The notes: a model not told the origin generated them from the letters alone. A DNA stretch of 64,000 nt from Chryseobacterium jejuense (GCF_900100075.1 NZ_FNEG01000003.1:399978-463977), one strand, 5' to 3'; numbered from the stretch's first letter, positions 17,703 through 28,834 are shown. Numbers and translations are program-made.

Positions 17703-17746
17703 GGGCTTTTATAAGCTAAGAATAAACAGGGTTGAAAACAACAACG

Positions 17747-18736
17747 ATGAAAAAATTGAGATTTTTGCTACTGCCAATGTCTATATTGGTATGTTCACAG
17801 GAGGTGGATACATTGCAGGTAAAGGAATTATCATCCGTAGCACCGGATTTACCCAAAGTGCAGACTTATACTTTAAAAGATGGTTCTTTGCGAACATATC
17901 CAAAACCTAAACTGCTGGATTTTGTAACTAAGCTTCCCCGAAATTTTATTGATACCAATAAAGATTTTGTAGCAAAAGATCATGCCTACTATTTGGGAGG
18001 AGCTGTTGCTTCAACATTAATCCTTCTGCCTTTTGACCAGAAATTAATTGATAACTCAAGAGAGCTGGGAGAAAGATGGGGAATGGATAAGGATAACAAT
18101 TATACCAAACTAGGCGGTGTTTTCAAAATTCCTAAAGATATCGGATCTACATTATACCTTATAGGAAATGGTTCTACATTGGTGTTATTAGGAATAGGTT
18201 TTGGAACCTATGGTTTAATTAAAAATGACTACAGAGCACAGGCAACAGCCAGTGGATTAATGGAAAGTTTAATCCTTTCCGGAGTTTTCACCCAAACCAT
18301 CAAAAGAATCACCGGAAGAGAAAGCCCGTTTATAGCAGAAGCAAATGGCAATAAAGGTGGAGCATGGAATCCTTTTCCAAGTTTTTCAGCCTTTGGTAAA
18401 AATACCTCAAACTATGATGCAATGCCATCAGGACACTTAACAACCTTTATGGCCGGGATCACTGTAATTGCAGATAACTATCCTGATGCACGATGGATAA
18501 AACCTGTAGGATATACATTAGCGGGAGCTTTATGTTTTCAGATGATGCAGAGTAAAGTTCACTGGGCTTCAGATTATCCATTAGCATTATTAATGGGATA
18601 TTTCATAGGAAAAACAATATCAAAAAGCAGATATACAACCTCAGAGGGCACCATAGGAAAAACAAAATATAAATTCGACCTTATGGCATCCCGCCAATGG
18701 GAATACAATATGGTAGGGGTAAAGCTATCTTTTTAA
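17747..18736 (+). CDS. PAP2-superfamily phosphatase, exported
   Basis: A 329-residue protein with an N-terminal signal peptide (MKKLRFLLLPMSILVCSQ). The PAP2 signature is complete: K-x6-R-x-P as KRITGRESPF, PSGHLTTF, and SKVHWASDYP with the catalytic His and Asp. Several hydrophobic helices surround it. Family enzymes remove phosphate from lipid phosphates such as undecaprenyl-, phosphatidylglycerol- or lipid A phosphates on the outer face of the inner membrane. A TTG five codons upstream is rejected in favour of the ATG at 17747 because the latter starts a good signal peptide. Transcription comes from a consensus promoter and stops at a strong hairpin. Confidence 0.88.
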   Translation: MKKLRFLLLPMSILVCSQEVDTLQVKELSSVAPDLPKVQTYTLKDGSLRTYPKPKLLDFVTKLPRNFIDTNKDFVAKDHAYYLGGAVASTLILLPFDQKLIDNSRELGERWGMDKDNNYTKLGGVFKIPKDIGSTLYLIGNGSTLVLLGIGFGTYGLIKNDYRAQATASGLMESLILSGVFTQTIKRITGRESPFIAEANGNKGGAWNPFPSFSAFGKNTSNYDAMPSGHLTTFMAGITVIADNYPDARWIKPVGYTLAGALCFQMMQSKVHWASDYPLALLMGYFIGKTISKSRYTTSEGTIGKTKYKFDLMASRQWEYNMVGVKLSF

Positions 18737-18770
18737 TATACAGACTCATTTAAATAAAAATCTATACCCG

Positions 18771-18812
18771 ATTCCCACATCTTCATTGAAGATGTGGGAA
18801 TTTTGTTTTTTG
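18771..18812 (+). terminator. strong hairpin terminator after PAP2
   Basis: A 14-bp perfect stem (ATTCCCACATCTTC / GAAGATGTGGGAAT) with a 3-nt loop, then TTTGTTTTTTG. Confidence 0.9.
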
Positions 18813-18975
18813 TAGGATATATAAATTACACAATTTAATAGTGAAATTGGGCATAATACCACATTTTATAGAACAAACTAAAATAGTTTTCACTATTTTT
18901 GATCTGAATAAGCTATATCATTCACTTTTTTGCTGGTGAAGATCGCTTGAAAAGACTTAATTAATATTGTACTGA

Positions 18976-19698
18976 ATGAAAATAATCGCTGTTATCCCTG
19001 CACGCTATGAAGCCAGCCGTTTTCCTGGAAAACTGATGCAGATATTGGGAGAAAAAACCGTTATTACCACCACTTACCAAAATGTAGTGGAGACCGGACT
19101 GTTTGATGAAGTATTTGTAGCAACAGATTCTGAAATCATCTTGGATGAAATCGTTAAGAATGGCGGAAAAGCCGTAATGACAGGGCAGCACGAAACAGGA
19201 AGCGACCGTATTGCGGAAGCCGTACAAAACATAGATTGTGACATCGTTATTAATGTTCAGGGAGACGAACCTTTCCTTAAACTGGAACCTTTGAAGCAGC
19301 TAATTGAGGTTTTTAAACAAGATGATCAACAGGAAATTTCCCTGGCTTCCCTAAAAATAAAGCTATCAGAAAAAGAAGAAATTGAAAACCCAAATAACGT
19401 AAAAGTAATTACGGATAATAACGGTTTTGCCCTATATTTCAGTCGCTCTGCAATTCCTTTCCATAGAGAAGTTTCCTATGATGTGAGCTACTTTAAACAT
19501 ATTGGAGTATATGCCTTCAGAAAAGAAGCTTTATTACAGTTTTCAAAACTGGAAATGAAACCATTGGAAATATCCGAAAAAATAGAATGCATCCGCTACT
19601 TGGAATATGGAATGAAAATCAAAATGATAGAAACCAATTTCGTGGGAGTAGGAATTGATACCCCGGAAGACCTTGAAAAAGCAAGGAAGTTAATCTAA
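18976..19698 (+). CDS. kdsB: 3-deoxy-manno-octulosonate cytidylyltransferase
   Basis: A 240-residue enzyme that makes CMP-Kdo, the donor for the lipopolysaccharide inner core. Family marks: [15 protein letters not shown] (residues 6-20), [17 protein letters not shown] (about 74-83), NVQGDEPFL (about 92-100) and the C-terminal [14 protein letters not shown]. The length is normal. kdsA, which makes Kdo-8-phosphate, is 34 kb away at 53368, so the pathway is scattered in this genome. Confidence 0.95.
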   Translation: MKIIAVIPARYEASRFPGKLMQILGEKTVITTTYQNVVETGLFDEVFVATDSEIILDEIVKNGGKAVMTGQHETGSDRIAEAVQNIDCDIVINVQGDEPFLKLEPLKQLIEVFKQDDQQEISLASLKIKLSEKEEIENPNNVKVITDNNGFALYFSRSAIPFHREVSYDVSYFKHIGVYAFRKEALLQFSKLEMKPLEISEKIECIRYLEYGMKIKMIETNFVGVGIDTPEDLEKARKLI

Positions 19699-20039
19699 TT
19701 TGCAAATGAGATAATTTGAGAATGGAGTAATTCCAATTTTACTTTCTCCGCCTTTTTGCTTTTTATCCCAATTCCCCTTATATTTGAATTGATAAATAAG
19801 TCTTTTGATAAAATTCTTATTTTTAATAGCCTTATTGTAAGGTATTGTTTTGAAGTATCAGAACTGTAACTTATAAATTTGAAAAATAAAATATTATATC
19901 TTACAAAAGCGTTAGGTTTTAAAGAAGAGCTGGAACTGATTTTTAAAATATATAAATGGAAATCTGGTTTCTCAACATAAAAAAGCAAGCCAGACTTGAT
20001 TTTTAGACCTTCTTTAAATAACTATTTTAATAAAATTAA
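19699..20039. other. intergenic region, nothing recognised
   Basis: AT-rich, with one 97-codon frame on the minus strand that lacks any recognisable domain, has a Lys/Ile-rich composition typical of chance frames here and no promoter. I assign no gene. Confidence 0.5.
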
Positions 20040-20705
20040 ATGAAAAAAATAATATATTTAGTCCTTTTTACGGTTACAAGTTCATTGTATTATGGCCAAA
20101 CTGCAAAGGAAATTATAGATAAAAATATTGAATTATCGGGAGGTTTAACCAACTGGAAACTTTTAAACTCCGTTTTGCTGCAAGGGAAAGTGGTATTGGG
20201 AATCAAAGATGAGTATCCTATAAAAATTTACCAGCAGCGTCCCAATCTTACCAAAACGATCATCGTAATCGAGGGAAAAGAAACTGCAATTGAAGGTTTT
20301 GACGGAAATAAAGGCTATGCGATGAACTACGCAGCCAATAAACTTCAGGTATATCCGGAGTATGTACCGGAAAGTTTTGATAACGATTTTATTGACTGGG
20401 AAAATAAAGGTTTTGATGCCAAATACCTTGGAAAGGAAAAAGTAGGCGAGATCTATTGCCATAAAGTGGAACTTACCAAGAACGTGAATAAGAATATGTA
20501 TTATTTTGATACCAAAACGTATATGCTTTTGAAGGAAATTAAAAAAGATGAAACCTTAGTATATTCCGATTATAAAAAAGTAGGAACCCTTACCATGCCT
20601 TTTAGAATAGAATCTTCAAGTACTAAAAAAGATGGTGATTACGTGATGCTTCTTAACAGGGTTGACATCAATAAAGTTTTTCCGGCTAATATTTTTAAGT
20701 TTTAA
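20040..20705 (+). CDS. LolA-like outer-membrane lipoprotein-sorting protein
   Basis: A 221-residue exported protein (signal peptide MKKIIYLVLFTVTSSLYYGQ). The first helix AKEIIDKNIELSGGLTNWK followed by beta strands such as KVVLGIKDEYPIKIYQQRP is the usual start of the Bacteroidota LolA/LppX-like family, a half-open beta barrel that carries lipids or lipoproteins in the periplasm. It also ends with the family-typical short strands (DYVMLLNRVDINKVFP). Its cargo is unknown. It lies 37 bp before the glutathione peroxidase gene. Confidence 0.75.
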   Translation: MKKIIYLVLFTVTSSLYYGQTAKEIIDKNIELSGGLTNWKLLNSVLLQGKVVLGIKDEYPIKIYQQRPNLTKTIIVIEGKETAIEGFDGNKGYAMNYAANKLQVYPEYVPESFDNDFIDWENKGFDAKYLGKEKVGEIYCHKVELTKNVNKNMYYFDTKTYMLLKEIKKDETLVYSDYKKVGTLTMPFRIESSSTKKDGDYVMLLNRVDINKVFPANIFKF

Positions 20706-20742
20706 TTCATCTGCAGTTCAGGCTGCATAAAATCTATAAGAA

Positions 20743-21318
20743 ATGAAAAATATTTTTTTAATGCTGCTTTCTTTTATCGCATTTCTGCAAAGCTGCACCA
20801 ATCAAAAAAGTGAAATTTCTCAAGCAAAAACCAAAGAACTTATGGGAAAAACAATATATGATTTTAAAGTAGAAAGCCTTGACGGAAAGGAAATCAACTT
20901 TGCAGATTTCAAAGGAAAGAAAATCCTGATCGTTAATACAGCTTCAGAGTGTGGGTTTACTCCTCAGTATGCCGATCTTGAAAAAGTTTACGAAGAATAC
21001 AAAGACAAATTGGTAATTGTAGGTTTCCCAGCCAATAATTTTGGAGGACAGGAGCCGGGAACTAATACCGAAATCGGAAAATTCTGCCAGAAGAATTATG
21101 GAGTAACATTCCCGATGGCGGCTAAAGTTTCTGTAAAAGGAGATGATACGGCACCTATCTTTAAATACTTAACAGAACAGGAATTAAACGGTGTAAAAAA
21201 TACGACCATTCTTTGGAACTTTACGAAATTCCTGATTGATGAAAACGGAAAGCTGATTGATAGCTATGTAAGTACCACAAAACCTACAAGCGAATCAATT
21301 ACAAAACATTTGAAATAA
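20743..21318 (+). CDS. glutathione peroxidase-family thiol peroxidase, lipoprotein
   Basis: A 191-residue protein. A signal peptide ends in a lipobox (L-Q-S-C, Cys at 18), so it is probably anchored in the envelope. The peroxidase core has all catalytic residues: the active cysteine in NTASECGFTPQY (about residues 65-76; a normal Cys, not selenocysteine), Gln in NFGGQEPG and Trp/Asn in LWNFTKF. Cys-type members usually use thioredoxin. It should remove lipid or hydrogen peroxides at the envelope. Confidence 0.9.
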   Translation: MKNIFLMLLSFIAFLQSCTNQKSEISQAKTKELMGKTIYDFKVESLDGKEINFADFKGKKILIVNTASECGFTPQYADLEKVYEEYKDKLVIVGFPANNFGGQEPGTNTEIGKFCQKNYGVTFPMAAKVSVKGDDTAPIFKYLTEQELNGVKNTTILWNFTKFLIDENGKLIDSYVSTTKPTSESITKHLK

Positions 21319-21341
21319 AAAACAAAAAAGTATATTTTTAC

Positions 21342-21370
21342 AAAGTGGATGATTACATCCACTTTTTTTA
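21342..21370 (+). terminator. hairpin terminator after the peroxidase
   Basis: A 10-bp stem (AAAGTGGATG / CATCCACTTT) with a 4-nt loop and a T run. Confidence 0.85.
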
Positions 21371-21391
21371 TTTTAAAATAAATTGAAACCC

Positions 21392-21907
21392 ATGAAAAAA
21401 ATATTTTTTGCAGTTTGTATACTGGCCGCATTTTTATCAGGATTTGCTTTTAAAGCAGTTACAGAAAAAGAATCTGATGATCTGAAAAGAGTAACAGGAA
21501 TTGGTGGAATCTTTTTCAAATCTAAAGATCCCAAAAAAATGAGGGATTGGTATAAAGAACATTTAGGTTTTGAAGTCAACGAATACGGATCTGTTTTTGA
21601 GTGGTATCAAGGAGCAGATAATTCTAAGAAGGGCTTCAGCCAATGGAGTCCATTCAGTGAAAAAACAAAATATTTTCAGCCTTCTGAAAAAGATTTTATG
21701 ATTAATTATCGGGTACAGGATCTTGAAAAACTGATGGTAGAGTTAAAAAAAGAAAATGTAACCATTGTAGATAAAATTGAGACCTATGAATATGGAAAGT
21801 TCGTCCACATCATGGATCTTGAAGGAAATAAAATAGAACTTTGGGAGCCTAATGATATTGAATATGAAAAATTAGGACAAAACATGGGAAGCAAAACCAC
21901 AAAATAA
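21392..21907 (+). CDS. VOC-family (glyoxalase/bleomycin-resistance fold) protein, exported
   Basis: A 171-residue protein: an N-terminal hydrophobic segment (MKKIFFAVCILAAFLSGFAF), then one vicinal-oxygen-chelate module (FKSKDPKKMRDWYKEHLGF at about 43-61; HIMDLEGNKIELWEPND near the C-terminus with the metal-type His/Glu). Most VOC enzymes are cytoplasmic, so the leader is noteworthy. The substrate is unknown. The upstream in-frame TTG is rejected because the ATG at 21392 starts a typical signal sequence. Confidence 0.82.
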   Translation: MKKIFFAVCILAAFLSGFAFKAVTEKESDDLKRVTGIGGIFFKSKDPKKMRDWYKEHLGFEVNEYGSVFEWYQGADNSKKGFSQWSPFSEKTKYFQPSEKDFMINYRVQDLEKLMVELKKENVTIVDKIETYEYGKFVHIMDLEGNKIELWEPNDIEYEKLGQNMGSKTTK

Positions 21908-21927
21908 ATTATACACTTTAATCCCAT

Positions 21928-21996
21928 GCATCTGTGCAAATCTGTGGTTGAAATAAATAGTTCCACAAATTCCACGGGTTTCCACAGATGTTTTTT
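21928..21996 (+). terminator. long hairpin with T run after the VOC gene
   Basis: The 19-nt arms at 21928-21946 and 21971-21989 pair at 16 of 19 positions (CATCTGTG...CTGTGG with CCACGG...CACAGATG), followed by seven T. It separates two convergent genes. The arms use the same words as the dispersed repeats at 30 and 53 kb. Confidence 0.7.
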
Positions 21997-21999
21997 TAA

Positions 22000-22659
22000 T
22001 TATTGGTCAATTGTTTTTTCTGCAAAGCAAAAAATATTTCCCAGCTTAATACTTGAATAGCCATTGCTTTTAATTTTTGAAGAATTAATCATAGCCTTTG
22101 CCAGAATATCCGTAGGTAAAGGCCTTTGACTCTCCAATAATCCAAGTTTATTGGCAAATTTTATAATCCTGCTACCCAGAACTTCACCTGTTCTTGCAGA
22201 ATCTTTTCTTTCCAGCATTCCGGGTTTAAAAATGGTGATTTTATTAAAATGCAGCTGTTTTACAGCTTCTTCCAGTTCACCTTTCATTTTTGAATAAAAA
22301 ATCCTTGATTTTGGATCAGCACCATAAGCGGAAACCAGAATATAGTCTTCCACATCATTGTCTTTGGCGGCTTTCGCAAATTCATATTGGTAATCAAAAT
22401 CCACTTTTTTCTGGGCTTCTTTGCTTCCGGCATCCTTCAAAGTAGTTCCCAGACAGGAAAACGCAACATCTCCTTTTACCATTTCTTTCCATTCTTCAGG
22501 TTTTTCAAAATTGACAACATGAACTTTAAGCCTATCGTTCTCAATATCAACAGGTTTTCTTACAAAAATATCGACTTCCTCAAAAGCCTTATCATTAAGT
22601 AACTGATTAACTAAATCTTTTCCTGTAGCGCCTGTAGCACCAATTACTAAAGCTTTCAT
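22000..22659 (-). CDS. NAD(P)-binding oxidoreductase, atypical SDR (HTATIP2-like)
   Basis: A 219-residue Rossmann-fold protein. The cofactor loop GATGATGKDLVNQLL (residues 7-21) and strands such as VAFSCLGTTLKDAGSKEA (about 66-83) fit the atypical SDR group that includes TIP30/HTATIP2 and YtfG-like proteins. The catalytic Tyr/Lys are not obvious, as in other members. Function is not predictable; a nucleotide-sugar or quinone-type substrate is possible but speculative. It converges on the VOC gene. Confidence 0.82.
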   Translation of the reverse strand: MKALVIGATGATGKDLVNQLLNDKAFEEVDIFVRKPVDIENDRLKVHVVNFEKPEEWKEMVKGDVAFSCLGTTLKDAGSKEAQKKVDFDYQYEFAKAAKDNDVEDYILVSAYGADPKSRIFYSKMKGELEEAVKQLHFNKITIFKPGMLERKDSARTGEVLGSRIIKFANKLGLLESQRPLPTDILAKAMINSSKIKSNGYSSIKLGNIFCFAEKTIDQ

Positions 22660-22814
22660 AACAATGGGTTTTGATGTGATGGTGATTTCTTTCTTAAATT
22701 TACTAAATTTGGATAAAAGATAAAAGATAAAAGATCTTGTTATTAAACATCTCTTATATCAACCATCATTAATCATATTACTAATTGCCTATTACTCATT
22801 ACTCATAAAAAACT

Positions 22815-23168
22815 ATGGATGCCAACGAAATATTAGACTATTGCCTTGCTAAAAAAGCAGTTACGGAAAGTTTTCCTTTTGACAATGAAACCCTTGTATT
22901 GAAGGTTGATACCAAAATGTTTCTGTTAATGGGACTTGAAAGACAGCCTTTGTCCATCAATGTAAAAACAGATCCGGAATGGAGTGCTGAGCTTAGAGAA
23001 CAATATCCTCAGATTGCAGGAGCTTACCATATGAACAAAACCCATTGGAACTCAGTATCTGTGGATGGTTTAAAAAGAGACTTGATTTTTAAATTAATAG
23101 ATCATTCTTACGATTTGGTGTTTAAATCATTAACCAAAAAAGTTCAAAGCACAATTAACAATTCTTAA
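22815..23168 (+). CDS. MmcQ/YjbR family protein
   Basis: A 117-residue single-domain protein. It matches the family pattern: a first helix ILDYCLAKKAVTESFPFDNE, the short strands around KVDTKMFLLMGL, then KTDPEWSAELREQYP, and the conserved YHMNKTHWNSV (about residues 72-82). The CyaY-like fold has a DNA-binding annotation of uncertain meaning. It is cytoplasmic. The start lies behind ATTACTCATTACTC text of the kind seen between menB and menA. Confidence 0.9.
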   Translation: MDANEILDYCLAKKAVTESFPFDNETLVLKVDTKMFLLMGLERQPLSINVKTDPEWSAELREQYPQIAGAYHMNKTHWNSVSVDGLKRDLIFKLIDHSYDLVFKSLTKKVQSTINNS

Positions 23169-23213
23169 AAAGCAAAACCAATAGGAAAAACTAGCTTTTC
23201 AATTTAGATATTT

Positions 23214-24737
23214 TTAATAATTCTCACCATATTCTATAATTGGGGTTTCTAAAAGTAATAACTTATTTTCACCATTTATTAGCATAGCGGTTGCTGTTTT
23301 ATTCTTTTGACTGATATTAAATTCTATTTTGGCATTGGTATTTTTTTGCTTGTTAAAAAAAACGTCAAATTGTTTAAAGATTTTCTCTTCATTAAACTCA
23401 AAATCTACTGCGCATCGATTGTCATTTTTATCATACCATTTAATGTATACATTTTCAGGAATACCACGTTCCTCGTTGATGTTATTTAGCAAAGTTTCAT
23501 CAGAAAATACAAAACGTTCAGCATTATAAAAACTAAAATCTGCATCATAGATTTTTATTTCTGGAGATACTACAAACGTCGGATGCCAGTTGTAACGTAT
23601 TCGTAATTTGTCCCAATAACCATAAGGAATAGGTTTGTTTTTTGTAATTTGCTGTACTTTATAAGGTACAATTGTGGTATCTGTTAATACTTTTTGGCGC
23701 CATTCCTGATTAAACAAATCTCCATATTTTAATTTTTCATCATAAGATATTTGTTTAGTAATGTTGATCTTTTCTGCTGGGTAACGCCCAATTTCTATTT
23801 GGCGATGCCCACTGCTGCCTGCCCAAACCACTAATACACCGCCTGGCGCAAAACCCATAATAATACTGTTATAGTTTTCCTGAGTTTTTCCTTTACTTCT
23901 TTTCTCAGCATAAGGCGTATCGAAGAGCATTTGCAGTTTATTATAATCAATAGGGCTGTTTACCCGGTAAAAAATATTTTCTGCAAATGAATACCAGGTA
24001 AGATCCAGCGCTTTTGGGAGTGCCATAGTTTTCTTATCTGTATTTCCTCCATCTTCACCCCATTTTGCTCTGTAATTTACAGTGTTTCCCTCGTTAAAAG
24101 TAAATTCGTACTTTTCATTGTTAGAAAGTAGAAAAATACCTTTGTACAGCTGCACGGGATAGGCCTCCGGATTACTCATTGAGCCGCGCCATCCATCATT
24201 TCCGCCTTCTTTTATAGTATCACCACTAATTGTAGTTTCCTGTTTTTCATTATCATATTGAGCAATACTGTATACAATAGATATGAAAAAAATATACATG
24301 ATAATAACAGGTAGTAATACTTTGTATGATCTAATAGCCCAGGTTATTATTATGCTGCTAAAAATTGTCAAAAAAATACTCAGGGTTAAAATGACAGGAA
24401 ACATTTCTAAAATGAGGTCACCCAAATCAGCATATAATTTGTGTTCATAATCATCACCTAGTGTAGTCACAAACAGCAACACAGGTAAAAGCACACAGAA
24501 GGCAATATAAAATACAAAACCATAAGCAAGTTCAAAGATAATATTAGGCTTATCAAATAAGTTTAGCTTTCTGCGAATGGTATTAAATCGAAAATATAAA
24601 AAAGCAATTAAAATGAAATAGGGTAAACAGAATAGTGCTGCATACACCAGGTTTGAATTGTCATTCTGCGTACATAGCATACCAATTAAACTCAATATGG
24701 CAACTAGAATAGCAGAGATAATAGATTTGAAAATCAT
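23214..24737 (-). CDS. membrane protein with C-terminal DUF2931 domain
   Basis: A 507-residue protein with five or six hydrophobic segments in the first 170 residues and a large soluble C-terminal part. The region from about 187 to 330 is a clear DUF2931 domain (PEAYPVQLYKGIFLLSNN; LPKALDLTWYSFAENIFYR; IIMGFAPGGVLVVWAGSSG). Usual DUF2931 proteins are lipoproteins of about 200-250 residues, so the membrane domain is an addition. The final 150 residues are unassigned. The base composition does not look different from its neighbours. Function is unknown. Confidence 0.75.
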   Translation of the reverse strand: MIFKSIISAILVAILSLIGMLCTQNDNSNLVYAALFCLPYFILIAFLYFRFNTIRRKLNLFDKPNIIFELAYGFVFYIAFCVLLPVLLFVTTLGDDYEHKLYADLGDLILEMFPVILTLSIFLTIFSSIIITWAIRSYKVLLPVIIMYIFFISIVYSIAQYDNEKQETTISGDTIKEGGNDGWRGSMSNPEAYPVQLYKGIFLLSNNEKYEFTFNEGNTVNYRAKWGEDGGNTDKKTMALPKALDLTWYSFAENIFYRVNSPIDYNKLQMLFDTPYAEKRSKGKTQENYNSIIMGFAPGGVLVVWAGSSGHRQIEIGRYPAEKINITKQISYDEKLKYGDLFNQEWRQKVLTDTTIVPYKVQQITKNKPIPYGYWDKLRIRYNWHPTFVVSPEIKIYDADFSFYNAERFVFSDETLLNNINEERGIPENVYIKWYDKNDNRCAVDFEFNEEKIFKQFDVFFNKQKNTNAKIEFNISQKNKTATAMLINGENKLLLLETPIIEYGENY

Positions 24738-25149
24738 GTGTTATAAAAATATCTACTTATTTTGAATTTTTCAGACATTCAATAAACTAAATAATCTGGA
24801 AATATGATTGGTTACAAGAACTATCTTTTTCAAGCTTATGCATTTTGAAAGTTCCGGCTATAATTTTTATCCATGGTTTCCTAATTTATAGTAAATATGA
24901 AGCTTAATTCAAAGTTGGATAAATATATATAAAATATTCATTTAAAATGTATTTTATTTGTAAATAATATGTATTTTAAATTCGTTTTATTTCATATTTT
25001 TAATAATTATTTTACTTATATTAACTATTTGAAATAATAAAAAATTCTGAAATGGGTGTTGTAAAATAGAAATTAAAATAATCTAGGTATAGATTTTGTT
25101 ATCAAATACCTGTGAAATATTAAACTTACATTAATTAAAATAAGAATAT
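24738..25149. other. AT-rich intergenic region, nothing recognised
   Basis: About 410 bp of very AT-rich DNA between two divergent genes, so it should hold two promoters, but no full TTTG-N20-TAnnTTTG match was found. No RNA or repeat was recognised. Confidence 0.5.
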
Positions 25150-25632
25150 ATGAAAAATCATCTTTTATTATTCATGGCAGCAGGTACATTAGCTTTATCA
25201 AGTTGTAATAAGCCTGAAAAAAAAGAGCCGGCAGCTACTCCTGAAAGCACTGAGAATGTAAAATCAGAAAATCTTAAGATAGAATTTACTGGTACAGATA
25301 CATTTACCATCAAAAATCCAAAACTTAAAGTAAGTTTATATGGAGTAAGTGAAGGTTTACAAGATGCTCCTGCAACATTAATTACTGAAAAAGAATTTGA
25401 AGGAAAAGCAATTCCTTTTACAGTTGAATTACCGGTACCTGCAGATGCAGAAAGTAAAATTAGCCCAAAACCTACCAATGGTGTAAAATATTATATCGCT
25501 ACCGAGTGGGATTCTGATGGCAACGGAAAAGCCAATGAGAAAGGAGATATCTTTATTGACCATGATAAAGCATTTCCTAATGTAAAATTAAATAGTGAGA
25601 CCCAAAAAATCTATGTAAAGGTTTTAAAATAA
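25150..25632 (+). CDS. hypothetical lipoprotein with calcium-loop-like motif
   Basis: A 160-residue protein with a lipobox (L-S-S-C, Cys at about 19), a Pro/Glu/Lys-rich linker, and a beta-rich domain. The segment DSDGNGKANEKGDIFID (about residues 119-135) resembles a calcium-binding DxDGNGxxD loop. The overall pattern is distantly reminiscent of YbaY-type lipoproteins, but this is not secure. Exported, function unknown. Confidence 0.7.
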   Translation: MKNHLLLFMAAGTLALSSCNKPEKKEPAATPESTENVKSENLKIEFTGTDTFTIKNPKLKVSLYGVSEGLQDAPATLITEKEFEGKAIPFTVELPVPADAESKISPKPTNGVKYYIATEWDSDGNGKANEKGDIFIDHDKAFPNVKLNSETQKIYVKVLK

Positions 25633-25696
25633 AATAGAAAAGAGATTCTTTGACAAGTTCAGAATGAGAGGAATCTATCTTTTAAAATAAAAACTA

Positions 25697-25726
25697 AAAA
25701 GGCTATTCAGTGATGAATAGCCTTTT
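25697..25726. terminator. bidirectional hairpin terminator
   Basis: A 12-bp perfect stem (AAAAGGCTATTC / GAATAGCCTTTT) with a 6-nt loop between the convergent lipoprotein (+) and ribF (-) genes. The T tract is better on the ribF strand. Confidence 0.85.
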
Positions 25727-25733
25727 GTATATC

Positions 25734-26654
25734 TTAGAAATTAAATTTTTCTGTTAATCGCTTATCTTCATCAAGTCTTTCAATAAGCTTTTCCAATCCT
25801 TCAAACTTGATTTCATCATGAAGGAAGTCTCTGAATTTTACGGTGATCTTTTCGTCATAAATATCATCGTTAAAATCAAGGATATATACTTCAACGGTTA
25901 GCTTTTCTCCATTTACTGTAGGATTGGTTCCGATGCTCAGCATTCCTTTATATTGTTGGCCTTTTACTTCCACTTCTACAATATAAGCCCCTTTTTTAGG
26001 TAAAAGTTTAATAGATTCCGTATCAATATTAGCGGTTGGGTAGCCAATTGTTCTTCCAATCTTCTTTCCATGAACTACCGTTCCGGAAACAGGGTAGGAG
26101 TAGCCCAACATTTCATTGGCTTCCTTAATATTTCCTGTTAAAAGAGCATTACGAACCTTGGTAGAACTGATGTTATTCTCGTGAATATTAATGGCTTCCA
26201 TTTGCTCAACCTCAAAATCAAGCTCTTTAGAAAGCTTTTGAAGAAGTTCGAAATTTCCGCTTTTATTTTTTCCGAAAGAATGATCGTATCCTATAATAAG
26301 GTATTTTACATTGAGTTTATCAATCAGGATCTGACGTACAAATTCTTCTCCGGTAAGATTTCTGAATTCTTCATCAAATTCTTTAAGAAACAGAGTATCA
26401 ATGTTATATTTTTCAATACGCTGTTGCTTTTCCTCTATGGTATTCAGTAATTTTAAATCTTCATTGGGATTAAAAACAAACCTCGGATGTGGCCAGAAAG
26501 TAAGGATAGCAGTTTCCAGATTGTTTTCTGTTCCTACCTTAATCAGCTCATCGATAATACTTTTATGTCCAAGATGTACCCCGTCAAACATACCTAAAGA
26601 CAATGCTAGAGGCTTTTGAGAGGAATAATCTTTAAAATTCTTGAAAACTTTCAA
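25734..26654 (-). CDS. ribF: bifunctional riboflavin kinase / FAD synthetase
   Basis: A 306-residue enzyme making FMN and then FAD. The N-terminal adenylyltransferase domain has LSLGMFDGVHLGHKSII (about residues 17-33), IIGYDHSFGKNKSGN (about 124-138) and SSTKVRNALLTG; the C-terminal kinase has the GRTIGYPTANI motif (about 204-214). The open frame runs on to 26774, but a consensus promoter lies inside that extension, and no ATG fits. The TTG at 26654 gives the normal RibF start (KVFKNFKDYSSQKPLALSLG) and a leader of only about 10-15 nt. It is divergent from atpD. Confidence 0.93.
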   Translation of the reverse strand: MKVFKNFKDYSSQKPLALSLGMFDGVHLGHKSIIDELIKVGTENNLETAILTFWPHPRFVFNPNEDLKLLNTIEEKQQRIEKYNIDTLFLKEFDEEFRNLTGEEFVRQILIDKLNVKYLIIGYDHSFGKNKSGNFELLQKLSKELDFEVEQMEAINIHENNISSTKVRNALLTGNIKEANEMLGYSYPVSGTVVHGKKIGRTIGYPTANIDTESIKLLPKKGAYIVEVEVKGQQYKGMLSIGTNPTVNGEKLTVEVYILDFNDDIYDEKITVKFRDFLHDEIKFEGLEKLIERLDEDKRLTEKFNF

Positions 26655-26672
26655 AACGGGAAAAATTTGACT

Positions 26673-28370
<1,698 letters not shown>

Positions 28371-28467
28371 TAATTAGACATCAGATTTTTAGACGTGAGA
28401 TGAGAGACATTCAATATGTCAGAATCTTTTAATCTTTCAATCTTTTAATCTTTTAATCTAAATTAAA

Positions 28468-28749
28468 ATGAATATAAAAATTTTAACACCAGAATACGTA
28501 GTTTTTGAAGGAGAAGTAAACTCAGTATTATTGCCTGGAAAAAATGGTGAATTCCACATCATGAAAAACCACGCAGGAATCGTTTCTTCTTTAATTGGTG
28601 GGAAAGTGAAACTTTTTACAAACTCTGTAGATGAAGCTTTCGCAAAAAACCTAACCAAAGAAAATGATAAAGACTCTGTTTTTTCATATTCAATCAAAAG
28701 CGGTGTTGTGGAATTTAATCATAACAAAGGAATTATCCTTTGCGAATAA
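28468..28749 (+). CDS. atpC: F0F1 ATP synthase subunit epsilon
   Basis: A 93-residue protein equal to the N-terminal beta-sandwich of epsilon (MNIKILTPEYVVFEGEVNSV; LLPGKNGEFHIMKNHAGIVSS). It lacks the C-terminal helical hairpin found in E. coli (about 138 residues), as in other Bacteroidota. The gap from atpD contains a short direct repeat (ATCTTTCAATCTTTTAATCTT-like words at 28430-28460). A terminator follows. Confidence 0.95.
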   Translation: MNIKILTPEYVVFEGEVNSVLLPGKNGEFHIMKNHAGIVSSLIGGKVKLFTNSVDEAFAKNLTKENDKDSVFSYSIKSGVVEFNHNKGIILCE

Positions 28750-28775
28750 TTAAATGAAAAGCTAAATATATTTTC

Positions 28776-28808
28776 AAAAAAGTGTAACCAAAGTTACACT
28801 TTTTTTAT
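28776..28808 (+). terminator. terminator of atpDC
   Basis: A 13-bp stem (AAAAAAGTGTAAC / GTTACACTTTTTT), 4-nt loop, T run. Confidence 0.92.
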
Positions 28809-28834
28809 TTTACTTCATGTAAAAATCTGATTTT

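Noticed and set aside
19695..19988. 97-residue minus-strand protein
   Set aside because: No domain, no promoter, atypical composition; treated as intergenic.
20743..21318. Selenoprotein glutathione peroxidase
   Set aside because: The active-site codon is TGT (cysteine), not TGA.
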